From the NCBI RefSeq assembly GCF_002029235.1, contig NZ_MZGV01000018.1, positions 1 to 64,000 of the forward strand: 64,000 bases of DNA, in the 5' to 3' direction. Both the position numbers and the translations under genes were made by a program. Positions 36,447 to 46,163 of the stretch are shown piece after piece. Position 1 is the first letter of the stretch. Each line of letters starts with the position of its first letter. Under the pieces are notes generated by a model. The model made no database searches. It was not told where the DNA came from and saw nothing but the letters and a program-made list of their open reading frames with translations. This DNA is from Clostridium oryzae. GTDB taxonomy: Bacteria > Bacillota > Clostridia > Clostridiales > Clostridiaceae.

Positions 36447-39400
36447 CTACTCCGCACTTTTAAGTGATTCTATCATATCTATTCTATCAAACTTTCCATA
36501 CATAGCTGCATTTACTATCAATGAAAAACATAGTGTAAGAATAAATGCATATAAAAAATAAATCGGTTTAATATATCTAGACATAAGCATTACATTTGTC
36601 TCAGCAGTACTCAGTACAAAATTATCCATGACTATTCCAAGTAACAATCCAACAAAAGCTCCAAGTACAGTTAAAATAATATTTTCTCTATATACATATC
36701 CAGCAAGTTCATTATTATAGAAACCAAGAAGTTTTATTGTTGCAAGCTCTCTTTTTCTTTCATTAATATTTATGTTTGTTAGATTATATATTACAACAAA
36801 AGCTAAAAGTCCTGCTGATATTATAAGTACAAGTACTACCTTATCCATGCTCTTCATATTCTTCTTGAAATCAAAGTGTGAATTATTCTTAAAATTTGTA
36901 GAGTTTACCTCATCAATCTTTGAAACTATTTTTGAGGTCTTATTCTGACTGTTATCCGAAAGATTTTTTAACAAACCATAAAATCCATTAAACTCTAACG
37001 TTTTTCCAGTTAATTTTTCATAATAGCGCGGACTCATATATACATAATGCTGTATATAATGTTCAGTTACATCATTTATTTTGGCACCAATAGTCTTATC
37101 ATCCAGCTTTATCTCTATCATATCTCCTTGCTTTTTGCCTGTAAGCTTAGACAGCTTTTTAGTTATTATAACTCCATTGTCCTTTAATTTTATTTGTTTA
37201 TTATTATTGTTAAGCTCTATATATTTATTGATATCATTTTTACCTTCAGGTACCAGTACATATATGTCCTCTGTTCCTGAATTTTTATTTTTAATCGTTG
37301 CATTTTCGGAATGCGTGAACAATACGGATTTAATATTACTATCTGCCATTATTCTGTCTTTTACTTTCTCCATTCTGCTGCGGCTTACATCCTCCGTAAG
37401 TGTAGTTTGCATGTTATATCTATATATCTTATTAAACTGTCTTTCTATTGAGCCTGTTATACCACTCTTCAAACCAAAACCAGTAAGCATAAGTCCAGTA
37501 CACGCTGATATACCTATTACCGTCATAAAAAATCTCTGTTTATATCTTAATATATTTCTAGCAGTAACTTTCTGAGTAAACTTTAATCTACTCCATATAA
37601 ATGTAATTTTTTCTAATAATATAATTTTTCCTGCCTTGGGTGCCTTCGTTCTCATAAGTGATGCAGGAACTTCCCTTAATTCATCCAGTGCTGCTAAAAC
37701 CGAAGCTGCAGATGTAAACACTATAGCTATAGCTGCTGCCTGAATTGCCAGACTAACGTTAAATGGCATTATACGATAGGGTATAGTATATAGCGAACTA
37801 TATGCGTTCATTACAAGTGACGTAAATATCCTGAACCCTAACATTACTCCAATTATACTGCCAATAGCACTTGCCGAAATAGAATATATGAAATAATGAG
37901 CTGCTATAGCTAACCTTGAATACCCAAGAGCCTTAAACGTTCCTATCTCTATTCTGCTCTCCTGTACCATTCTAGTCATCGTTGTAAGACTTACCAGTGC
38001 TGCAACTAGAAAAAATATCATTGGAAAAACCTTTCCTATATTATCAATTCTACTACTATCCTGCCTATAGTTCTCATAACCCAAGTTTTGAGATCTTCCG
38101 AGTACATACCATTTGCCACTCTTAATATCCTTTATCTTATCTTTGCTTTTTCTGATTTTTTCTTTTGCATCAGCAAATTTACTATTAACTTTTTTTTCTT
38201 TTTTCTTTAGTTTTATAGCATTCTTCTGAATTTCTTTTTGTCCATTAGAAAGCTGTTCCTTAGCCTGCTGAATTCGTTCTTTTCCTTCTTGTTCTCCTTT
38301 TTTTAGTTCAACTTCTGCTTTAGTAATCTCTTTCTTACTATTCTCAATTTGCTTTCTACCAGCATCCAATTTCTCTTTACCAGAATTAATCAACTTCTCC
38401 TTGGACGCTAACTCTTTTCTTCCTGCTATGAGTTTTGCATTAGCCTTATTAAACTTATCTTTTATGGATTTTATGTCGAAAGATTTATTTATTATTAATA
38501 AACTTCCATCTGACTCCATAGAGCTATACATACTATCAAAGTTTTTTTCTTTTATATCATTGTCGTATACAGTTTTTAAAAAGGTATACTGTTGAACATT
38601 ATTTGTAGCTTTAGCCTGATTTATACTTTTTAGTATTGCTTTTCTTATACTGTCTACGGCCTGCTTCTTTCCGAGAATCAAATCATTTTGACCTTTGTCT
38701 AACTCTTTCTTAGCTTCAGCTATTTTGTTTTCTCCATCTGTAATTTGTTTCGATTTTGCAGTGATTTCTTTCTGAGCCTGTTTTATTTTGTTCTTTCCAT
38801 CATTAATTTTTTTATATCCAGCAGCTATTTTATTGTTGAATGCTATCTCTTCACTATTTAGTTTATCTTTATTATCAATAATATCCTGCTTTGCATCCCT
38901 TATCTTCTTTGAAGCTTCATTAAACTTCTTAGAAGCTTTTTTCTGTGCACTATTAAGCTTTTTTTCAGTTCTTTCTATTTTTTCATTTGCATCTTCTACA
39001 ATATCTGAATACCTTATTTCTGACTGCCTTATTCCTAAAGTTTTAATTTTCTTTTCAATAGCTTTTAATGCTTTCTTGTAATCTTCATTAATAAACAGGC
39101 TGTTTTTTGCTTCCTTATAGGTTGTTTTAATATACATTTGTGAATACACTTTACTCTTAAATACTTCTGGTAATATATATACAAATCCACTTACAGTACC
39201 ATTTCCAACTGAGCTAAGCTGTCTTTGTGCTGAAACATAAAGCGGTGAATCTGCAGTACCAACAATCTTAAATTTTATGTTTTTTAAACTATCCTTTAAA
39301 TTACTGTCATCACCCGAAGTAAATGTTATGCTATCTCCTAACTTAAATCCATTTTGTTTTAGAAACCTTTCTTCTACTACTGCTTCATTCTTATTGAAAG

Positions 39401-39776
39401 CTCTTCTTCCACTAACTATTTTCAAATCATTTATTACATTTTTTTGCGGCAATGAATTCACATTTAGAACAAAGGGTTTTTTATCTTTCTCAACCACAGC
39501 ATCAATCGAATAAGCTCCCTCCACATTTGCTATACCATCAATATTTTTTACCGCTGATATATCTTTTTTCGTTATGCCTAAGCTAGACATCACTTGAAAA
39601 TCCATTAAATTATTTTTATTAAAGTAGTAATCACCAGACAGTTTCATATCCGGACTGGCAGCTCTTACTCCTGCATAAAACGATACGCCTAAAGCTATTA
39701 TTATCACGATAGACATGAATCGAGATATAGTTTTCTTTATATCCCTAAAAATATTTTTATAGAAAGTCTTGCCCAT
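36447..39776 (-). CDS. FtsX-type ABC transporter permease with long coiled-coil insert
   Basis: The 1109-residue protein has a first transmembrane helix (about 17-38), a MacB-like periplasmic region, a long Lys/Glu-rich coiled coil (about 255-560), an FtsX domain with three to four helices (about 600-720), a second extracytoplasmic domain and a second FtsX domain at the C-terminus (about 980-1100). This is the layout of two-repeat FtsX permeases that act with LolD-like ATPases, usually for lipid, antibiotic or peptide export or cell-envelope stress. It starts one base after the ATPase gene stop, so the two are coupled. The substrate is unknown. Confidence 0.88.
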   Translation of the reverse strand: MGKTFYKNIFRDIKKTISRFMSIVIIIALGVSFYAGVRAASPDMKLSGDYYFNKNNLMDFQVMSSLGITKKDISAVKNIDGIANVEGAYSIDAVVEKDKKPFVLNVNSLPQKNVINDLKIVSGRRAFNKNEAVVEERFLKQNGFKLGDSITFTSGDDSNLKDSLKNIKFKIVGTADSPLYVSAQRQLSSVGNGTVSGFVYILPEVFKSKVYSQMYIKTTYKEAKNSLFINEDYKKALKAIEKKIKTLGIRQSEIRYSDIVEDANEKIERTEKKLNSAQKKASKKFNEASKKIRDAKQDIIDNKDKLNSEEIAFNNKIAAGYKKINDGKNKIKQAQKEITAKSKQITDGENKIAEAKKELDKGQNDLILGKKQAVDSIRKAILKSINQAKATNNVQQYTFLKTVYDNDIKEKNFDSMYSSMESDGSLLIINKSFDIKSIKDKFNKANAKLIAGRKELASKEKLINSGKEKLDAGRKQIENSKKEITKAEVELKKGEQEGKERIQQAKEQLSNGQKEIQKNAIKLKKKEKKVNSKFADAKEKIRKSKDKIKDIKSGKWYVLGRSQNLGYENYRQDSSRIDNIGKVFPMIFFLVAALVSLTTMTRMVQESRIEIGTFKALGYSRLAIAAHYFIYSISASAIGSIIGVMLGFRIFTSLVMNAYSSLYTIPYRIMPFNVSLAIQAAAIAIVFTSAASVLAALDELREVPASLMRTKAPKAGKIILLEKITFIWSRLKFTQKVTARNILRYKQRFFMTVIGISACTGLMLTGFGLKSGITGSIERQFNKIYRYNMQTTLTEDVSRSRMEKVKDRIMADSNIKSVLFTHSENATIKNKNSGTEDIYVLVPEGKNDINKYIELNNNNKQIKLKDNGVIITKKLSKLTGKKQGDMIEIKLDDKTIGAKINDVTEHYIQHYVYMSPRYYEKLTGKTLEFNGFYGLLKNLSDNSQNKTSKIVSKIDEVNSTNFKNNSHFDFKKNMKSMDKVVLVLIISAGLLAFVVIYNLTNININERKRELATIKLLGFYNNELAGYVYRENIILTVLGAFVGLLLGIVMDNFVLSTAETNVMLMSRYIKPIYFLYAFILTLCFSLIVNAAMYGKFDRIDMIESLKSAE

Positions 39777-39777
39777 C

Positions 39778-40482
39778 TTACCACTCTATCCTTTCTATCG
39801 GAATAGGTTCAGCATTTACAGCAATACTCTCAATATTCCCGCTTTTTACTTTAATAACCTTATCAGCAATTGGCGCTATAGCAGAGTTATGAGTTACAAT
39901 AATAACAGTCATATTCTGCTTTTTAGATGTATCCGAAAGCAATTTCAGTATTGATTTACCAGTATTATAATCCAAAGCCCCTGTAGGTTCATCGCAAAGA
40001 AGAAGCTTGGGATTCTTCGCCAGTGCTCTTGCTATAGATACTCTCTGCTGCTCTCCTCCAGAAAGCTGCGATGGAAAATTAAACATTCTATGTTCCAGCC
40101 CAACATTTTTTATCACTTCTTTAGGATCAATATGATCTTTACACATTTCTACTGCTATTTCTATATTCTCTAAAGCATTCAGGTTTTGTATTAAATTATA
40201 AAATTGAAAAACAAATCCTATGTCCTCTCTTCTGTATTTAGTAAGCATCCTTTTGTTATATTTACTTATATCATTTCCATCTACTAGTATATTTCCACCA
40301 CTGACTTGATCCATACCACCTAGAAGATTTAATATAGTAGACTTTCCTGCACCGCTAGCCCCTAGGATTATTACTAATTCACCTTTATCTATAGAAAATG
40401 ATACGTTCTCCACTGCATTGATAGTAACCTCTCCCATTTTATAGGTCTTTTTAACATTTTTTAATTCAATAAAACTGCTCAT
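39778..40482 (-). CDS. ABC transporter ATP-binding protein, LolD/MacB type
   Basis: The 234-residue ATPase has Walker [12 protein letters not shown]-loop FVFQFYNLI, signature [16 protein letters not shown], Walker [13 protein letters not shown] and H-loop VTHNSA. It would drive the FtsX permease encoded immediately downstream. It lies about 80 bp after the TetR regulator on the same strand, forming a three-gene unit regulator-ATPase-permease. Confidence 0.92.
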   Translation of the reverse strand: MSSFIELKNVKKTYKMGEVTINAVENVSFSIDKGELVIILGASGAGKSTILNLLGGMDQVSGGNILVDGNDISKYNKRMLTKYRREDIGFVFQFYNLIQNLNALENIEIAVEMCKDHIDPKEVIKNVGLEHRMFNFPSQLSGGEQQRVSIARALAKNPKLLLCDEPTGALDYNTGKSILKLLSDTSKKQNMTVIIVTHNSAIAPIADKVIKVKSGNIESIAVNAEPIPIERIEW

Positions 40483-40563
40483 ATGATACCTTCTTTCCAG
40501 TCATTTTGTGAACCATAGTTCGCTTTTAAGTCAAAAGAACTGCTACATCTACTGAATAATTTA

Positions 40564-41169
40564 TTAATAGCTTATTTGTTCATTTAATTTTATTTCTAAA
40601 TCTGTATAAAAGATATCGATTATTTTAAGGATTAATTGTTTCACCTCTTCTCCATCTTTCTTTTCTCTTAATATTAGGCTGATACTTTCAACCAGACTAT
40701 AAGACAAAATATATATTATATAATTATTTTTTTGTTCTAACTTCGTTAACTTCATACGGAATTTCATGTTCTCTGTTACTATTCTCGTTATATAATCAAT
40801 AAAAACGCTTTTACAATTTTCATATTTTGAGCCTGCACTTTTATTTAGCAAAATTGAAAGTTCAAGACTATTCTCTTTGAATATTTCAATAATCTTATCC
40901 ATTAAAGCAATAAATATCTTTTGTGCATTTTCGTTAATTTCTACTTTTCTAAATTGACCTATATAGTCCATAAGTTTGTTGTATACACCACCTATAAGTG
41001 TCTCATATAAACTCTCTTTGCTATTAAAATATTTATACATATTTCCAACTGAAGTGCCTGAATTTTTTGCTATAACCCTAATAGATGCACCCTTATATCC
41101 TTTTTTACTAAATTCTATCAGAGCCTTTTCAATTATTTTTTCCCGTATTTCATCTTTTAAATATTGCAT
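40564..41169 (-). CDS. TetR family transcriptional regulator
   Basis: The 201-residue protein has an N-terminal TetR helix-turn-helix (IIEKALIEFSKKGYKGASIR, NSGTSVGNMYKYFNSKESLY) and a C-terminal helical ligand-binding domain with no recognisable subclass. It most likely represses the ABC exporter genes that follow and itself. The ATG at 41169 is chosen because a CGGAGG box is 7 nt upstream; a start nine codons earlier would include the box in the coding region. Confidence 0.9.
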   Translation of the reverse strand: MQYLKDEIREKIIEKALIEFSKKGYKGASIRVIAKNSGTSVGNMYKYFNSKESLYETLIGGVYNKLMDYIGQFRKVEINENAQKIFIALMDKIIEIFKENSLELSILLNKSAGSKYENCKSVFIDYITRIVTENMKFRMKLTKLEQKNNYIIYILSYSLVESISLILREKKDGEEVKQLILKIIDIFYTDLEIKLNEQISY

Positions 41170-41422
41170 TAGAAAACCTCCGTTCTCTTTTAACAATTAT
41201 ACTGTAGCTTAATTTCACTGTCAACATCTCATTATATTGCTATATATTTTTTTAATTTTGTAATCATTTTCACTATTTTTATCAATTTATTAGTGACTTT
41301 GAAGAAAGGGAATATTTTTATCTATTAGTGGCATGCTAAAAAATAGTATCCATTATTATTTTAGAAAATAACAGCTACTTAGAAAAAATAGAAACAAAGA
41401 TATACAATCAATAAAAATTTGA

Positions 41423-41541
41423 GAGGAGGTATAACTGGTTTCTGTAGGAAGTTGAGTATAAATCTCAACGAAAAGATAAAACTGTGAATTAAAAATTGTG
41501 AAAAGTTAATTGTCATAGTTTTAGAAACCAGGCAATTTTTT
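41423..41541 (+). ncRNA. Structured RNA with terminator-like end; unassigned
   Basis: A closing stem CTGGTTTCT (41435-41443) / AGAAACCAG (41523-41531) encloses two further hairpins: GTTGAG-7 nt-CTCAAC (41451-41469), perfect, and a longer arm from AAAACTGTGAATT (41478-41490) to TTAATTGTCATAGTTTT (41506-41522). This gives a three-way junction followed by CAATTTTTT (41533-41541). A strong Shine-Dalgarno-like GAGGAGGT (41423-41430) lies just before but has no start codon at proper distance. The next base pair of events is the ATG of a 56-codon frame. It does not match a riboswitch class that I can name. It may be a small RNA or a cis-regulatory leader. Confidence 0.5.
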
Positions 41542-41712
41542 ATGGATAATAATAAAAGCAGAATAAAAGACCATCCAAAATCTAATGCTGAATTAAGAAA
41601 AATGTATCCTAAAATTGGTGCCGAAATAGGTATGGAAAACGGTGTAAAACTAGGCTCTCATTCGAATGGAAAAAAGTATACAAAGAGATCAAAACTGTCC
41701 CATAATAAATAA
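41542..41712 (+). CDS. Small basic protein of 56 residues, possibly SASP-like
   Basis: The frame encodes a lysine-rich 56-residue protein with the core AELRKMYPKIGAEIGMENG, then VKLGSHSNGKKYTKRSK. The pattern EIG-x-x-x-G-V-x-LG...NG...TKR is reminiscent of alpha/beta-type small acid-soluble spore proteins (E-I-A-x-E-x-GV-x-LG...NG-x-VGGE-x-TKR), but it is shorter and lacks the VGG core, so this is a weak suggestion. The upstream box is poor (CCAGG about 9-10 nt away), and the start immediately follows a structured RNA ending in six U's. Its stop codon lies in the first bases of repeat copy B. Confidence 0.5.
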   Translation: MDNNKSRIKDHPKSNAELRKMYPKIGAEIGMENGVKLGSHSNGKKYTKRSKLSHNK

Positions 41713-42103
41713 AAAATGGTTACACCCTATGTCGGCTAATTCCGCTGCGTTAAGCAATTTCACCGCATCTTTTAGTCAAATTTCCTAATGGCTCATAACT
41801 CGGCTGCGCCTCAAACAATTCGCCATCTTAACGGAAATTTGCCTAAAAGACACGGATAATTGCTAAACTCACTCCAAATGCCTCCGTCGGGTGTAACCAT
41901 TTTTAATGCCCTGACTCTTAATATTCACAAAATACTCTTATTATACTGCTTCTGTTGCCTTCTTATCTTAATTCACTAACTTCAAAATATATTACTGTTT
42001 CTTTTTAACTTCTTCGTAAAAATGCTGTACCGTTTTTTCATTTAGCAACCACCTTTTTTACTTTATATAAAAGTATCTTAGCACTATCCAAGAGTTATCC
42101 TCA
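41706..42103 (+). repeat. Interspersed repeat copy B with foldback core
   Basis: This is the second copy of the element at 24214-24610, in the same orientation. The core (41713-41903) has the same terminal arms (AAAATGGTTACACCC and GGGTGTAACCATTTT, here a better match to each other than in copy A), and the tail ends in the same GTTATCCTCA. The minus-strand coding remnant is also present (41992-42057), ending WLLNEKTVQHFYEEVKKKQ then TAA. It lies between the 56-codon gene and the end of the GH51 gene, filling the gap between them. Confidence 0.85.
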
Positions 42104-42132
42104 TTTTTAATTTGCTGTAAATTTATCTATAA

Positions 42133-45100
42133 TTAGATATCCATTACCAATACATTTACAGAATTAGCGGCTACAGTTATTACTGCTGAATTGTTAGATA
42201 TCACTATCTCATTTTCTACAGGTACTACTTTCTCATCATTCTTTTTGTTTACATCTTGAACATTAACAAGGTCAGAATCAGCTGTTAGACTAATTAACTT
42301 ACCTTCCTTAGCAGCTGTTAGGCCTTTTAACTTTATTTCAGTTAATTTGTCCACATCATCTGGATTTACAAGTTTGATGTACAAATGTTTATCATCTCTT
42401 GTAACAGAGCTGAATATATCTCTATTATATGCTTCCAATTTATAATTCAAAACTCTGCTTGTAGTTTTATCAGTTCTGTAGAAGCAGATAAGATTTCTTC
42501 CACTAACTCCGCCATAGTTTACAGTAATTGAATACTGGACATTGCTTGCTATTTCTTCATCGCAGCAAGCCCTTAGATTACCAGCAGCTGTACTTGATGA
42601 ATAATCGCCTAATCTATAACCTTCCACTCCCTGCTTATACACTTTTACTGCAGTCGTATTTCCATCGTAGCCAACAGCGTATTCTATTACATCCTTTTTA
42701 TTATGAATGATATCTGTTAGTCCTACACCTACATAAAAGCCATCAATTCCCGATACTTTTACAGCCTCAACTTCAACCTTGTAATTTGTCCAGCTATCAT
42801 TCATTATATACAGACCATTAAGTCCTTCGCTTTGACCTTTTAATATTAATCCTTTTTCAGCATCAAGTTCATAGCCTATTGAATCAGGTATAACTTTCCA
42901 TGCAGAATCTAAAGCTTCTGTAAAGTCCTGATTAAAAAGTACATCACCCGTTGTATTTGATGTGACTTTAATATTCTTTACAATTATCTCCCCATTTCCT
43001 GCTGCAATTTCAATTCCGCCATGAGGTATGAGCTTTTTAAGCTTACCATTTACATAAGTTGAAAATGAAGTAGCTAATAGCTTCTTACCAATATATTTTG
43101 CAAACAACTGCTGTACATAATAAGTAGGTGTAAGCCATACAGTTTCATCATCAAACCATATACAATCTGGGGTCCATCTGTAGCTGTTATCTGTCAATAC
43201 TTTATTAAACAATGGAGCTGTAGCCGCCAATCTTACTACATCGGAGTTATTCTCAAACCCAGTCATTACTGCGGCTTCCGCAATAGCCCCTGCTAAAGTA
43301 TTCTTGTCGGTAGATGCGTATTCACCAACAAATACCTTGGAAGTTTCAGCATTATTGATACTGCCATCCTCATTAAAAGCTCTGTAATAATAGTTGTATC
43401 TATCTGCATTATTCAGCAAATAATCATTAGAACGATAATAATGTTCATCAGCTATAGTTTCCATATAATGTTTTTGATCCTTATACCAAGAAACATTTTC
43501 TTCTATACTGCTTTCTCCATCTGTAAAACTAACTTTAGCTGACCCTTTGTAATTTCCTATCAAGAACTTCCATCCTTGTTGATAAGCATCATCATCTGCT
43601 TGAGCACCTACTGTAGATATTATATTAAGTTCATGGGCAGGATAATTTTTTTCCATATACTTGTCAATTTCAGCTTTAAATATCTCAAAGTTTGCAAAAA
43701 ATTCTGTTCCCCAGTTTTCATTTCCTACTCCAAGATAGTGTAAATCAAATGGCTCTACATGTCCCATTTTTTTACGTAGAATCGCCCATTTATTGCTTTC
43801 AAAATCTGTACTGATAGCAAAATCGATTAAATCTGTAAAATTCTTAATGTACTTATCTCTTAATTTTCCTCCAGCTGGATTAGCATAATCTGACCTTGCC
43901 TGACACAACACTCCGCAAGCCATGACAGGAAGAGGTTTAGCATTTAAGTCTTCTGATAACTGAAAATATTCCATATAGCCAAGCCCCATTGTCATAACGT
44001 AACCCCATACATTGTAATTTTCTTTACGTACTTCAACATCACCTACAGACTCTTTCCAATTATATACGTTCTCCCATATATAAGATCCCTCTGAAATACA
44101 TCCACCAGGGAAACGAAGAAAGGTTGGATGAAGCTTCTGAAGTGACTTAACTAAGTCGCTTCTAAGTCTGTAATTTGGATTGCCAATGTAATTTGAATGA
44201 GCCGTTCTAGAGTCTGGTTCGCCCTTAGCCCCCCAAACATCCTCAGGAATTAATGATACCATATCAACTGAAACCTCGCCGCTAAATGATATAGTAAGCT
44301 TACCAAAAGCTGACGAAGAACCTGTTAAAACAACTTTTTCATCTATTCCATATTTCTTCCACTTATCTCCGTCTTCTATTTGAACTTCTACTAAATTACT
44401 AATAGCTTTATTATCTTTATCCTTTAGCTCTAATATCAGCTTGCCACCCTTCTTAGATTTTGCCCATATTGTAAAATCATATTTTTCATTTTTTCTGATA
44501 CACATTGAACAATTCCGATTAGTATCTGCAAAACCTTTATTGTATATTGTAGTTCCATCAGCAGCAGTTATATAATATGCATTTACATCTTTATCCTGAA
44601 CATTAAAGTATTCATTTAATCCGCCTGCATTTTTTACAGTAACTTTATCTAAATCTCCTGACCATCCATCAAGTGGTGTATGCTTTCTTCCTGTAGACTT
44701 TGCATCCATTCCTGATGCAGCTGAATAAGTATCATATATAAAGGATTCAAACGAACGATTTTTAACAAGCTCAGCATATATTCCGCCATCAGCTGCATTA
44801 TTGATATCTTCATAGAATAAGCCATATAATGTATCACTAATATCTAACACTTCATTATTTCCATCAATATTCAACGTGTACCCTGGTAATTTCTCTGGCA
44901 GCACTGTTAAATTAAAATTCTTTTCTAATTTAAATTGGCCTTTCTTTATTGCCGCTGTGATAGTGACACCCTTAGGTTTATTAACAGCTTTTACAAAGCC
45001 CTCGTCAGAAATTGCAGTTACATCATCTGATTTCCATGAAACTTCTACTTTTCCGCTCATAAGAGATCTTGGAAATACTATGTCCTTAGTTACAATTTTA

Positions 45101-45864
45101 GCTGGAGCTGAAAGATATTTGGCTTCCGCTAATCTTACAATGCTTTCATCACTTAGAGAATCACACATAACATCTATAACTTCATCTTGAGTTAACCCTG
45201 CTTTGTAAACACGGAAATCTGAAAGATAACCGCAAAAATCAACATCAATATCATGTTGAGACATCCCAATGGTGTTATTTGTATAATTTTGTCTATCAGT
45301 AAAAGTATCAAACCACTTACGTAATTGTGCATAATTACCACTAGAAGTTTGACTGATAAAACCGTCACCTGCTTTCTCGCCATTTACATAGACAATTGGT
45401 CCAGCACCGCTTAGTGTTCCTCCTTTTGTTCCTGTAATTGAAAGTGCCACATGAATCCATTCTCCTGGTGTATACGTTTTTCTAGGATCTGCTGCAAGTT
45501 CCGTTCCTTCAAAACATACCCCTCTTAAATTTCTTGTTAAAAAAACATATGGGCCTTTAGATCCTTTTCCGAAATCAAAAATTCTCTCCCATACACTTGA
45601 TACTTTACCTAAATACACCCATGTTGAAACAGTTAAGCCTGTATTGTCATTTATATCTCCCAGTAGATTTTCAGGTAACTGTATATATGAATTATTATGA
45701 GTTCCGCCACTGAACTTTGCAGCCTTTCTCCCACCTATTGTAATAATCGTAGGTCTTATATTACCAGAAGGTACTCCATGATTACCCTTTCCAGAACTGT
45801 CTTTGCCTACATTTGCATTATCATCAAAATTATATTTAGCTATAAGGTATTTGTCATTAAGCAT
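42133..45864 (-). CDS. GH51-type alpha-L-arabinofuranosidase with LamG and CBM-like modules
   Basis: The 1243-residue enzyme starts with a LamG/concanavalin-like domain (about 5-230), then an Ig-like segment (about 240-325) and a GH51 catalytic barrel with a CBM4/9-like insert (about 390-540). The acid/base is Glu716 (GVGNENWG) and the nucleophile probably Glu848 (FVGEYAS); RFPGGCISEG is the conserved barrel strand. The C-terminal 300 residues contain the GH51 beta domain and another LamG-like part. No signal peptide is present, which is odd for a protein with carbohydrate-binding modules: it begins MLNDKYLIAKYNFDD right at the first domain. AAAGGGGAT box before the ATG. It would release arabinose from arabinan or arabinoxylan. 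Confidence 0.88.
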   Translation of the reverse strand: MLNDKYLIAKYNFDDNANVGKDSSGKGNHGVPSGNIRPTIITIGGRKAAKFSGGTHNNSYIQLPENLLGDINDNTGLTVSTWVYLGKVSSVWERIFDFGKGSKGPYVFLTRNLRGVCFEGTELAADPRKTYTPGEWIHVALSITGTKGGTLSGAGPIVYVNGEKAGDGFISQTSSGNYAQLRKWFDTFTDRQNYTNNTIGMSQHDIDVDFCGYLSDFRVYKAGLTQDEVIDVMCDSLSDESIVRLAEAKYLSAPAKIVTKDIVFPRSLMSGKVEVSWKSDDVTAISDEGFVKAVNKPKGVTITAAIKKGQFKLEKNFNLTVLPEKLPGYTLNIDGNNEVLDISDTLYGLFYEDINNAADGGIYAELVKNRSFESFIYDTYSAASGMDAKSTGRKHTPLDGWSGDLDKVTVKNAGGLNEYFNVQDKDVNAYYITAADGTTIYNKGFADTNRNCSMCIRKNEKYDFTIWAKSKKGGKLILELKDKDNKAISNLVEVQIEDGDKWKKYGIDEKVVLTGSSSAFGKLTISFSGEVSVDMVSLIPEDVWGAKGEPDSRTAHSNYIGNPNYRLRSDLVKSLQKLHPTFLRFPGGCISEGSYIWENVYNWKESVGDVEVRKENYNVWGYVMTMGLGYMEYFQLSEDLNAKPLPVMACGVLCQARSDYANPAGGKLRDKYIKNFTDLIDFAISTDFESNKWAILRKKMGHVEPFDLHYLGVGNENWGTEFFANFEIFKAEIDKYMEKNYPAHELNIISTVGAQADDDAYQQGWKFLIGNYKGSAKVSFTDGESSIEENVSWYKDQKHYMETIADEHYYRSNDYLLNNADRYNYYYRAFNEDGSINNAETSKVFVGEYASTDKNTLAGAIAEAAVMTGFENNSDVVRLAATAPLFNKVLTDNSYRWTPDCIWFDDETVWLTPTYYVQQLFAKYIGKKLLATSFSTYVNGKLKKLIPHGGIEIAAGNGEIIVKNIKVTSNTTGDVLFNQDFTEALDSAWKVIPDSIGYELDAEKGLILKGQSEGLNGLYIMNDSWTNYKVEVEAVKVSGIDGFYVGVGLTDIIHNKKDVIEYAVGYDGNTTAVKVYKQGVEGYRLGDYSSSTAAGNLRACCDEEIASNVQYSITVNYGGVSGRNLICFYRTDKTTSRVLNYKLEAYNRDIFSSVTRDDKHLYIKLVNPDDVDKLTEIKLKGLTAAKEGKLISLTADSDLVNVQDVNKKNDEKVVPVENEIVISNNSAVITVAANSVNVLVMDI

Positions 45865-46077
45865 GGTAGAATATCCCCTTTCATATTAAAAACATGTTCT
45901 TTTTTATCAGCATTATTTAAACTTCTTTTAAATTGTTTTAATTGTTATATAAATATTAAATGTTTTACTATATTTTAAAATATATTTATCTATTTTGCAA
46001 TTATTACTTTTCATTTTTTATAAAAAAGTAGGTTACTATTTATTTATCAGTTCAAATTTAAAGCTAATATAATACCT

Positions 46078-46106
46078 TTTTGTGAAAATAGTCTTTATGC
46101 TATAAT
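46078..46106 (+). promoter_or_regulatory. Candidate promoter for the MATE gene
   Basis: TTTTGT, a 17-bp spacer and an extended -10 TGCTATAAT (hexamer 46101-46106) lie 58 bp before the start codon. Nothing else is evident in the 45865-46163 gap. Confidence 0.5.
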
Positions 46107-46163
46107 AATTGATGCAGCAAAAATAATGTACTCATACTTATAGAAATGGAGAGAATTTTTACT

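Noticed and set aside
37081-37575. A 164-codon plus-strand frame opposite the FtsX permease
   Set aside because: It is a shadow of the real gene; no start signal and no recognisable domain.
24214-42103. A composite transposon bounded by the two repeats
   Set aside because: The copies are in direct orientation and encode no transposase or integrase, and the genes between them look like ordinary chromosomal genes.
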